Below, in pieces: positions 17,952 through 27,361 of a stretch of DNA of 64,000 nt. The stretch lies in contig NZ_JBHZAH010000001.1 in assembly GCF_042754225.1 (NCBI RefSeq), positions 1 to 64,000 of the forward strand, given 5' to 3'. The stretch comes from Rhodococcus_G sp042754225. Lineage in GTDB: Bacteria; Actinomycetota; Actinomycetes; Mycobacteriales; Mycobacteriaceae. The translations under genes and the position numbers were made by a program. The notes beneath the pieces were generated by a model. The model worked only from the letters and a program-made list of their open reading frames with translations, was not told the DNA's origin and made no database searches. How positions within the stretch are numbered: position 1 is the first letter of the stretch; each line of letters begins with the position of its first letter.

Positions 17952-18362
17952 CTAGTCCCAGCTGAGGCCGCCTCGTCGCCACTCGTACGCATAGGCGACC
18001 GAGACGTTGAAGATGAACACGGCCATCGCCACGAGACCGAACACGCCCAGCGCGTCGAAGTGCACTGCCCACGGGTAGAGGAAGACGATCTCGATGTCGA
18101 AGATGATGAACAGCATCGCGGTCAGGTAGTACTTGACCGGGATGTACTGCCTGGTCGCTCCGCCGGCTCCGCTCTCCGACTGCCCGGACGCTCCGCCCCC
18201 CGCCGCCAGCGGGTACGGCGTCGGCTCGATGCCGCACTCGTACGCCTCGAGCTTGGCGCGGTTGTAGCGCTTCGGTCCGACGATCGCCGCGATGACGACC
18301 GAGACGACCGCGAAGGCGACAGCGATCGCCCCGAGCACCACGATGGGCAGGTAGAGATTCAT
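17952..18362 (-). CDS. nuoA: NADH-quinone oxidoreductase subunit A
   Basis: First gene of the operon; 136 aa with three helices. YECGIEP (residues 41-47) and the acidic helix FIIFDIEIVFLYPWA are the family marks. A Gly/Ser-rich insert of about 15 residues follows the first loop. GAGAGGTGG stands upstream as a ribosome binding site. NuoA joins the quinone-chamber subunits in the membrane. Confidence 0.96.
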   Translation of the reverse strand: MNLYLPIVVLGAIAVAFAVVSVVIAAIVGPKRYNRAKLEAYECGIEPTPYPLAAGGGASGQSESGAGGATRQYIPVKYYLTAMLFIIFDIEIVFLYPWAVHFDALGVFGLVAMAVFIFNVSVAYAYEWRRGGLSWD

Positions 18363-18546
18363 CCGGTCGACACCACCTCTCGCCTTGTGGATCGCGACAG
18401 TGAAGTGAGCTACGGCACAAGACTACCGGCGAAGGTCGTTCGCGGTGGTGTGAGCGGTGGGCGCGTCGCGCACGAGAATCTCTCGGTGTGCGGGCGAAGA
18501 GTCAACGGCGGCAAAGGGACTCCCGCAGCGGCCAGGAGCCTGGCGA
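18363..18546 (-). promoter_or_regulatory. upstream region of the nuo operon
   Basis: This 184-bp gap separates the receiver gene from nuoA and should hold the nuo promoter. It contains an imperfect hairpin at about 18469-18492 (CGCACGAGA / TCTCGGTGTGCG, with a 3-base bulge) that could end the upstream ndh transcript or bind a regulator. No confident -10/-35 pair was identified. Confidence 0.4.
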
Positions 18547-18942
18547 TCAGTCCCCGAGCCGGGCGCGCAACAACGAAACGACCGGTCCGGTCAGCCGGAG
18601 CGGGTCGATCGGGTGCGGCACCGCGGCCTCGGCCCGCGACCAGTCGGCCAGCCAGGCGTCGTCGGGCCTGCCGGTGAGCACCAGGATCGGCGGGCAGTCC
18701 TCGATCTCATCCTTGAGCTGCTTGGCGATTCCCAGCCCGCCCGCGGGTACTGCCTCGCCGTCCAGGATGGCCAGGTCGATGCCGCCGGCGTCCAGGTGGG
18801 AGATGACGATGGGGGCGGTCGCGACCTCGACGAACTCGAGGTCGGGCAGGTCGGGGTGCGGTCGGGTGCCCAGCGCCCGAACGACCTGCCGGCGGGTGTC
18901 GGCGTCGTCGCTGTAGACGAGTACGCGCAGCGGTGCGGTCAC
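18547..18942 (-). CDS. atypical response-regulator receiver protein (Rv3143-like)
   Basis: A stand-alone receiver domain of 131 aa without an output domain. The acidic pair Asp12/Asp13, candidate phospho-acceptor Asp61 (LAILDGE) and Thr90 are in receiver positions, but the conserved Lys before Pro is His110 (VPHPIDP), so phosphorylation chemistry may be weak or absent. The same type of protein, Rv3143, lies next to nuoA in M. tuberculosis. Here it is 16 bases after ndh, so it is probably co-transcribed with that gene. No cognate kinase is in the window. The start is GTG. Confidence 0.8.
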   Translation of the reverse strand: MTAPLRVLVYSDDADTRRQVVRALGTRPHPDLPDLEFVEVATAPIVISHLDAGGIDLAILDGEAVPAGGLGIAKQLKDEIEDCPPILVLTGRPDDAWLADWSRAEAAVPHPIDPLRLTGPVVSLLRARLGD

Positions 18943-18958
18943 GGACTCACCCGGCCCG

Positions 18959-20371
18959 TCAGCCGGCGGCCTGCTCGCGTTCCTCGCCCGTCTCGACCGC
19001 GGTCGGGTCGCCGATCAGGCCGGCGGCTCTGGCGCGTTCGTAGTGCTCCAGGTGCTCGATGGCGTTGCGCGCGAACACCTGCTGCTCGGTCGAGGCCATC
19101 TGGGCGCGGCCGCGGCCGACGAAGGTCACCGTCCAGGACAGGATGGTGGAGAACTTGCTGCGGAAGCCGACCAGGTACATCAGGTGGATGACCAGCCACA
19201 TCAACCAGCCGATGAAACCGGTGATCTCGAGCTTGCCGACCTTCGCAACCGCGCTGAAGCGCGAGATGGTCGCCATCGACCCCTTGTCGAAGTACTTGAA
19301 AGGCTGACGGGCGTCGACCGGCTGGCCGGCGACGGTGGCCTTGATCTGCTTGGCGGCGTACTTGCCACCCTGCATCGCGACCTGTGCCAGGCCGGGCAGG
19401 TTGTCGAGCGACATCATGTCGCCGACGACGAACACGTTCGGGTGTCCGGGCAGGGACAGGTCGGGGTTGACGTGCACCCGGCCCGCCCGGTCGATCTCGG
19501 CGCCGGACTGCTCGGCGAGCTGCTTGCCCAGCGGGCTGGCCTGCACTCCGGCCGACCACACCTTGCACTGGGCGTCGAGCCGGCGCTCGGTGCCGTCCTT
19601 CTCCTTGACCACGAGTCCGTCCGCGTCGACGTCGGTCACCATCGCGTTCAGCTGGATCTCGACGCCCATCTTCTCCAGCCGGGCCGCCGCGTTGGCGCTG
19701 AGCTTGCCGCCGTACACGGGCAGCACTGCGGGGGCGCCATCGAGCAGGATCACCCTGGCCTCGCTGGGGTCGATCTTGCGGAACGCGCCCTTGAGGGTGC
19801 GGTTGGCCAGCTCGGCGATCTGTCCGGCCAGCTCGACGCCCGTGGGGCCCGCCCCGACGACGACAAAGGTGAGCAGTCGGGTGCGCTCCTCGTGGTCGTC
19901 GGACAGCTCGGCCTCCTCGAATGCGCCGAGGATCCGGCCGCGCAGTTCGAGGGCGTCGTCGATGGTCTTCATGCCCGGCGCGTAGCGGGCGAAGCGGTCG
20001 TTGCCGAAGTAGGACTGCCCGGCGCCCGCCGCCACCACGAGGCTGTCGAACTCGGTGACGGTGGTGCGGTCGAGCAGCTCGGAGGTGACGGTCTGGGCCT
20101 CGAGGTCGATGTCCACGACGTCGCCGAGCAGGACCTCGGCGTTGCGCTGTTTGCGCAGCACCAGCCGGGTGGCGGGGGCGATGTCGCCGACCGACAGGAT
20201 GCCGGTGGCCACCTGGTAGAGCAGCGGCTGGAAGAGATGGTGCGTGGTGCGGGCGATGAGGGTGACGTCCACGTCCGCATGCTTGAGCGCCTGGGCGGCG
20301 AACAATCCGCCGAAGCCGGATCCGATGACCACGACTCGATGGCGAGGCGACTGCTCCGACTGGACGCTCAT
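18959..20371 (-). CDS. ndh: type II NADH:quinone dehydrogenase
   Basis: A membrane-associated flavoprotein (470 aa) that oxidises NADH and reduces menaquinone without proton pumping. Two dinucleotide-binding folds are visible: VVIGSGFGGLFAA near residue 13 for FAD and VVVGAGPTGVELAGQ near residue 160 for NADH. The FAD-contact motif VFVVGDMMS and a C-terminal hydrophobic stretch (GWLMWLVIHLMYLVGF) that anchors it to the membrane are also present. The ATG at 20371 has GGAGGAG upstream; the longer open frame is a shadow. Placement next to the nuo operon puts the two alternative NADH oxidases together. Confidence 0.95.
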   Translation of the reverse strand: MSVQSEQSPRHRVVVIGSGFGGLFAAQALKHADVDVTLIARTTHHLFQPLLYQVATGILSVGDIAPATRLVLRKQRNAEVLLGDVVDIDLEAQTVTSELLDRTTVTEFDSLVVAAGAGQSYFGNDRFARYAPGMKTIDDALELRGRILGAFEEAELSDDHEERTRLLTFVVVGAGPTGVELAGQIAELANRTLKGAFRKIDPSEARVILLDGAPAVLPVYGGKLSANAAARLEKMGVEIQLNAMVTDVDADGLVVKEKDGTERRLDAQCKVWSAGVQASPLGKQLAEQSGAEIDRAGRVHVNPDLSLPGHPNVFVVGDMMSLDNLPGLAQVAMQGGKYAAKQIKATVAGQPVDARQPFKYFDKGSMATISRFSAVAKVGKLEITGFIGWLMWLVIHLMYLVGFRSKFSTILSWTVTFVGRGRAQMASTEQQVFARNAIEHLEHYERARAAGLIGDPTAVETGEEREQAAG

Positions 20372-20482
20372 GCGCACGCTCCTCCGCAATGTGGACGTTC
20401 GCTCCCACGGTAGTCGCGCGCCCGCGTCGCGTCCCCGCGAACGTCGGTCGGGCGGCGTGTCGCTCGACGGGCGAAGACGTGG

Positions 20483-20488
20483 CACGAT
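20483..20488 (+). promoter_or_regulatory. possible -10 element of a leaderless araC-type transcript
   Basis: CACGAT lies seven bases before the GTG at 20496, a spacing that would start the RNA at the first codon. No usable ribosome binding site is seen. Confidence 0.35.
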
Positions 20489-20495
20489 CGCGGAG

Positions 20496-20936
20496 GTGAC
20501 CAGCAGACCCACCACGGAGCAGCAGCTCCGCGATCTCGCGCGGCTGCGGCGCGTCCGCGACCGGATGGACCGGGAATACGCGCAACCGCTGGACGTCGAG
20601 GCGCTCGCCCGCGACGCGCACATCTCGGCCGGGCATCTCAGCCGCCAGTTCCGGCTCGCGTTCGGCGAGTCGCCGTACTCCTACCTGATGACGCGACGCA
20701 TCGAGCGGGCGATGGCGCTGCTCCGTCGCGGCGACCTCAGCGTCACCGAGGTCTGTTTCGCGGTCGGGTGCTCGTCGCTGGGCACGTTCAGCACGCGGTT
20801 CACCGAACTCGTCGGAATGTCGCCCAGTGCCTACCGGGACCAGGCGCGTCCCGAGGCGGAGATGCCGTCGTGCGTCACCAAGCAGGTGACCAGACCGATC
20901 AGGAATCGAGAAGCACAGGTCACGGGCCGCACGTAG
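20496..20936 (+). CDS. AraC-family transcriptional regulator
   Basis: A short (146-aa) regulator that is mostly the AraC/XylS double helix-turn-helix: residues about 22-110 (LDVEALARDAHISAGHLSRQFRLAFGESP, then LSVTEVCFAVGCSSLGTFSTRFTELVGMSPSAYR). No ligand-binding domain is present. The GTG at 20496 is chosen; the upstream part of the open frame is Arg-rich shadow over the ndh start. It lies 63 bp before the uvrA-like gene on the same strand, so joint transcription or control of that gene is plausible. Targets are unknown. Confidence 0.85.
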   Translation: MTSRPTTEQQLRDLARLRRVRDRMDREYAQPLDVEALARDAHISAGHLSRQFRLAFGESPYSYLMTRRIERAMALLRRGDLSVTEVCFAVGCSSLGTFSTRFTELVGMSPSAYRDQARPEAEMPSCVTKQVTRPIRNREAQVTGRT

Positions 20937-20999
20937 CGTGGTGCCCGTGAGCATCACGGTTCACTCCGGTTCCCTCCGCACCACGATCATGGAGACACG

Positions 21000-23486
<2,487 letters not shown>

Positions 23487-23607
23487 CCGGACCTCGCGGG
23501 GAATCCTTCGTGCGGGAAATATCACTGTCTGGAAAGTAGATATGTGATGAGTTCTTGTGATTCTCTTTAATCTCCATCCCTGTGAGATAAAGAGGAGGGC
23601 TGCCGCT
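23487..23607 (+). promoter_or_regulatory. AT-rich leader and promoter region of gdhA
   Basis: This 121-bp stretch is clearly AT-richer than its surroundings. It contains several TGTGA copies (for example GTGATGAGTTCTTGTGAT) and an ATCAC/GTGAT inverted pair, and ends with AGAGGAGGG eight bases before the gdhA GTG. A nitrogen-linked regulator would be expected here, but no consensus GlnR or AmtR site was recognised. Confidence 0.4.
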
Positions 23608-24957
23608 GTGAGTGGGCATGTCCGTGCGCGAGTTGACAAGTACTTCGACGACGTCGTGCATCGCAACGCCGGTGAGCCTGAGTTCCACCAGGCGGTCGCC
23701 GAGGTCTTCGAGTCGCTCACGGTTGTGCTCGAGCGGCACCCGAACTACGCCGACGGTGCACTGATCGAGCGTCTCTGCGAGCCGGAGCGTCAGATCATCT
23801 TCCGGGTGCCGTGGACCGACGACAACGGAAACGTGCACGTCAACCGTGGATTCCGGGTCCAGTACAACAGCGTCCTCGGCCCCTACAAGGGCGGCCTGCG
23901 CTTCCACCCCAGCGTCAACCTCGGCATCGTGAAGTTCCTCGGCTTCGAGCAGATCTTCAAGAACGCTCTCACCGGCCTGCCCATCGGCGGCGGCAAGGGC
24001 GGCTCGGACTTCGACCCCAAGGGTCGGTCCGAGGCCGAGATCATGCGCTTCTGCCAGTCCTTCATGACCGAGCTGCACCGCCACGTGGGCGAGTACACGG
24101 ACGTCCCCGCCGGTGACATCGGCGTCGGCGGCCGCGAGATCGGTTACCTGTTCGGCCAGTACAAGCGCCTCAACAACTCGTACGAGTCGGGTGTGCTCAC
24201 TGGCAAGGGCCTGACCTGGGGCGGTTCGCAGGTACGCAAGGAGGCGACCGGCTACGGCGCCGCGTACTTCGTCGCCGAGATGCTCAAGACCGCGGGCACG
24301 AGCCTCGAGGGTCGCCGCGTCGTGGTCTCCGGTTCCGGCAACGTCGCGATCTACGCGATCGAGAAGGTGCACCAGCTCGGCGGCACCGTGGTCGCCTGCT
24401 CGGACTCGGCCGGCTACATCGTGGACGAGAACGGCATCGACCTCGAGCTCCTCAAGGAGATCAAGGAGGTGCGGCGCGGCCGGATCTGTGACTACACCGA
24501 CACGGTCACGTCGGCCAAGTACGTCGCGGGCGGCTCGATCTGGGACGTCCCCTGTGACGTCGCGATCCCGTCGGCAACCCAGAACGAGCTCGACGAGAAG
24601 GCCGCGCTGACCCTGGTGGAGAACGGCGTCAAGGTCGTCGCCGAGGGCGCGAACATGCCCACCACCCCCGAGGCGCTCAAGGTGCTGCGCGGCGCCGGCG
24701 TCGCGTTCGCGCCCGGCAAGGCCGCGAATGCGGGTGGCGTGGCGACGTCCGCGCTCGAGATGCAGCAGAACGCCTCGCGCGACTCCTGGGACTTCGACTA
24801 CACCGATCAGCGCCTGTCGAAGATCATGCGCGACATCCACGATCGCTGTGTCACCACCGCGGACGAGTACGGCAAGCCGGGGGACTACGTGCTCGGCGCC
24901 AACATCGCCGGTTTCGTGAAGGTCGCCGACGCGATGTTCGCGCTCGGCGTCATCTGA
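23608..24957 (+). CDS. gdhA: glutamate dehydrogenase, NADP-type
   Basis: A 449-aa cytoplasmic enzyme that interconverts 2-oxoglutarate plus ammonium and glutamate; the length fits the hexameric NADP-dependent class. Substrate-site segments GPYKGGLRFHP (91-101) and LPIGGGKGGSDFDPKG (catalytic Lys130 region) and the nucleotide fold VVSGSGNVAIYA are intact. The GTG at 23608 is preceded by a strong AGAGGAGGG; the 17 in-frame residues further upstream are discarded. The gene ends one base before the end of the convergent XRE regulator. Confidence 0.95.
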   Translation: MSGHVRARVDKYFDDVVHRNAGEPEFHQAVAEVFESLTVVLERHPNYADGALIERLCEPERQIIFRVPWTDDNGNVHVNRGFRVQYNSVLGPYKGGLRFHPSVNLGIVKFLGFEQIFKNALTGLPIGGGKGGSDFDPKGRSEAEIMRFCQSFMTELHRHVGEYTDVPAGDIGVGGREIGYLFGQYKRLNNSYESGVLTGKGLTWGGSQVRKEATGYGAAYFVAEMLKTAGTSLEGRRVVVSGSGNVAIYAIEKVHQLGGTVVACSDSAGYIVDENGIDLELLKEIKEVRRGRICDYTDTVTSAKYVAGGSIWDVPCDVAIPSATQNELDEKAALTLVENGVKVVAEGANMPTTPEALKVLRGAGVAFAPGKAANAGGVATSALEMQQNASRDSWDFDYTDQRLSKIMRDIHDRCVTTADEYGKPGDYVLGANIAGFVKVADAMFALGVI

Positions 24958-24958
24958 T

Positions 24959-25777
24959 TCACCGTCCCGCGTTCCGGCGGAGCGTCGCCGCGGTCTCGGG
25001 ATTCGCCGGATAGAACGTCTCGATCGCCAGCTCGGCGACCGTGACGTCCAGCGGCGTCCCGAACACCGTGGTGGTACTGAGGAACGCGAGTTCGCCTGCG
25101 GCAGTGGCGAACCTGATAGGCACCACGAGGGCGCCGGGCACCAGCCCGGCGCCCTCGTGGCATTCGGGTGCGCCGTCGCCGTTGTCGGACGGGTACCGGG
25201 ACAGCTCCGCGGCGAGCTCGCGCAGAGCCGGGTCCCCGGTGGCCGCGATCTGGCTGTCGAGCCGATGCAACAGGTGCGCCCGCCACTGCGCGAGATTGAC
25301 GATCCGGGGCGCCATCCCGTCCGGGTGCAGACTCAGCCGCAGCACGTTGACGGGCGGTTCGAGCAGGTGCGCGGCGCAGCCGTCGGTGAACAGGGCCACC
25401 GCGGCGTTGCCGTCGACCATGGTCCAGTGCCGGTCCACCACGACCGTGGGATTGGGCAGTTGCGCCTCGAGGATCTGGCCGACGGCCGCAGCGATCGCCG
25501 CCATCGGAACCGCGGAGAGCGAGTGCTCGGGGTAGGCGGGCGCGAAACCGCCGGCGAGCAGCAGCGTATTGCGTTCGCGCAGCGGAATGTCGAGCTGGTC
25601 GCTCAGCCGGAGCAGCATGGTCCTCGTCGGTCTCGAGCGGCCGGTCTCGAGGAAGCTGACGTGCCGGGGCGAGACCCCGGCCTGGTTCGCGAGGTCGAGC
25701 TGGCTCAACCTGCGGCGTTCTCGCCAGGACCGCAGCAGCGTGCCGACCGGTTGCGGGGAATCGACCAGGGTGCTCAT
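24959..25777 (-). CDS. XRE-family regulator with MmyB-like ligand domain
   Basis: A 272-aa regulator. Residues about 10-65 form a helix-turn-helix (RERRRLSQLDLANQAGVSPRHVSFLETGRSRP); the rest resembles the MmyB-like domain thought to bind small hydrophobic ligands. It diverges from the NTF2-like gene, with a palindrome between them that is its likely operator. Such regulators usually control the divergent redox or NTF2-type gene (inference). It is convergent with gdhA with a one-base gap, so transcription of one may interfere with the other. Confidence 0.88.
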   Translation of the reverse strand: MSTLVDSPQPVGTLLRSWRERRRLSQLDLANQAGVSPRHVSFLETGRSRPTRTMLLRLSDQLDIPLRERNTLLLAGGFAPAYPEHSLSAVPMAAIAAAVGQILEAQLPNPTVVVDRHWTMVDGNAAVALFTDGCAAHLLEPPVNVLRLSLHPDGMAPRIVNLAQWRAHLLHRLDSQIAATGDPALRELAAELSRYPSDNGDGAPECHEGAGLVPGALVVPIRFATAAGELAFLSTTTVFGTPLDVTVAELAIETFYPANPETAATLRRNAGR

Positions 25778-25811
25778 GTCGTCACCCTAGGGCGCCGGCG
25801 GAAGGGTCACC

Positions 25812-25828
25812 ATTACCTCCCGGGTAAT
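25812..25828. promoter_or_regulatory. operator-like palindrome between divergent genes
   Basis: ATTACC-TCCCG-GGTAAT is an inverted repeat with perfect 6-bp arms. It sits in the 128-bp gap between the XRE regulator and the NTF2-like gene, so it is a good candidate site for the regulator. Confidence 0.65.
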
Positions 25829-25905
25829 CGACGTGCCGCGGAGTTCGTCGCAGTCTTGTGGTGTCCGAACGGCCACCGGGCCGCGGAACGAGAGGGAGAG
25901 ACGAC

Positions 25906-26271
25906 ATGAGCGACTTCGAAGACCTTGCGGCCCAGTACATCGCGGTGTGGAACGAGACCGACGCCGACAAGCGTCGGGCCGGGATCGAGGCGTTGTGGGC
26001 GCCGCACGGTCGCTACGTGGACCCGATGGCCGCCGCGCAGGGGCCCGCGGAGATCGACGCGACGATCGGCGCGGTGCAGCAGCAGTTCGCGGGCATGCGC
26101 TTCCGGTTGCTCGGCCCAGTGGACGGTCATCACGACCAGGCTCGGTTCGGTTGGCAATTGGGACCGGCGGGCGCGGAGGACCTGATCGAGGGCTTCGACG
26201 TGGTCGAGCGAGACGACTCCGGCCGGCTGGTGCACGTGCTCGGCTTCCTGGACAAGGTGCCCGCTGCGTAG
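25906..26271 (+). CDS. NTF2/SnoaL-like protein
   Basis: A 121-aa cone-shaped NTF2-fold protein: the N-terminal helix with AAQYIAVWNETDADKRRAGIEALWAPHGRYVDP is the typical SnoaL-like opening, followed by four predicted strands. Members are polyketide cyclases, isomerases or ligand carriers; the reaction here is unknown. GGGAGAG precedes the ATG at 25906, so the in-frame GTG upstream (25858) is rejected. Divergent from the XRE regulator, which probably controls it. Confidence 0.85.
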   Translation: MSDFEDLAAQYIAVWNETDADKRRAGIEALWAPHGRYVDPMAAAQGPAEIDATIGAVQQQFAGMRFRLLGPVDGHHDQARFGWQLGPAGAEDLIEGFDVVERDDSGRLVHVLGFLDKVPAA

Positions 26272-26513
26272 TGAGTGCGGATCCGGCTGCCCGAGCCCAA
26301 CTCGTCAAACCCGAGTCGCTCGGGCGGCCGGCTGCCACCGAGCACGTGCGCGATACGGCACCAGGGTCGCGGTAGGCCTGACGCAGGAGGCTCACGCCAT
26401 GCGCTGTGCAGCAAGTCATCGTTTGTTCGCAGCGCGGGCCGTGGCCTTCGTCGCGGTGCACTGGTAGGGGTTGCATCCGGGGCAAGGAGTTTCGTAAGGC
26501 TAGGGTTTGGGCT

Positions 26514-26843
26514 ATGGGTGGGAATCTCTACGAAGACGGCACTGTGCGCCTCGATGACAGAGGCGTGACGATTCGGCATTTCTATTTTCCCTTCGTGAGC
26601 AGGTTCCTGCCGTACGAGAGGATCGAATCCGTGCACCTCGGCGCACTCCCCGACATCGGAGGCCGTTGGAGGATCTGGGGCACAACTGATTTCAGCTATT
26701 GGTACAGCCTCGACCTTCGGCGGCCAGTGAAGACCATGGCCATCGTGTTGGAGATCTGGGGATGGGGGAGGCCTGCGTTCACACCCAAGGACCCGGACAC
26801 GGTCGCCTCGATGATCTCGGCGGGGCTTGCCCGGACGCGATAG
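26514..26843 (+). CDS. hypothetical protein, bacterial PH-domain-like
   Basis: A 109-aa protein. The pattern of strands (GTVRLDDRGVTIRHFYFP, RFLPYERIESVHLG, RWRIWGTTDFSYWYSLDL) followed by a C-terminal helix that begins DPDTVASMISAGL resembles bacterial pleckstrin-homology-like proteins, though this is a fold guess. TAGGGT at 26501-26506 ends seven bases before the ATG, suggesting a leaderless transcript; no good ribosome binding site is visible, and the longer upstream frame is not protein-like. Confidence 0.65.
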   Translation: MGGNLYEDGTVRLDDRGVTIRHFYFPFVSRFLPYERIESVHLGALPDIGGRWRIWGTTDFSYWYSLDLRRPVKTMAIVLEIWGWGRPAFTPKDPDTVASMISAGLARTR

Positions 26844-26950
26844 CTACGTTTCTCCTGCACAGTGCACTGAGGGGTGTTCACCCATCGGCACCGATCGGGT
26901 TCGCCTGTGAACCTGCCAGTGGCAGAATTCACTAAGTCCGACAAACGGAT

Positions 26951-27271
26951 TCACGCCGCGGCCTCTGCTGGCGCCGCCGACGGGGCGACCGCTACGCCGT
27001 TTCCGACCGCCTGCAAGATGCGCAACATACCTCGATTCGCGTTGATCAGTGCACGTTCATGCGCGTCACCGTCCGGCCCGGCTAGTTCGTCTGCCTGTGC
27101 CTGTATTGTCAGGTTCCACCGGTAACGGAGCGCCGCAATCAGTCCGTCCGGGTCGCCGAATACTCCGACGTACTCCGGGCGCCACGGCAGCACGCCGTCC
27201 CCGCGGCGTTCGATCTCTGCCGCTGCCTCCCGCAGTGCCTGCCACCATTGATGTGTGCTGGCCCAGGACAT
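26951..27271 (-). CDS. conserved hypothetical protein
   Basis: A small soluble, mostly helical protein of 106 aa. Its N-terminal half (HQWWQALREAAAEIERRGDG) and the central segment FGDPDGLIAALRYRWNLTIQAQAD read like a real, compositionally balanced protein, but no family is recognised. The ATG at 27271 has GAGGTGAG upstream. It lies 90 bp downstream of the LuxR regulator on the same strand and may be co-transcribed. The Ala/Pro-rich C terminus is probably disordered. Confidence 0.65.
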   Translation of the reverse strand: MSWASTHQWWQALREAAAEIERRGDGVLPWRPEYVGVFGDPDGLIAALRYRWNLTIQAQADELAGPDGDAHERALINANRGMLRILQAVGNGVAVAPSAAPAEAAA

Positions 27272-27361
27272 TGTTCTCACCTCAACGATCGTCGATCCTG
27301 TCGTGAGCGTCGGGAATGCCCACCTCTCCAAATCAGGATCGGCCCGGGACACACTGACCCG

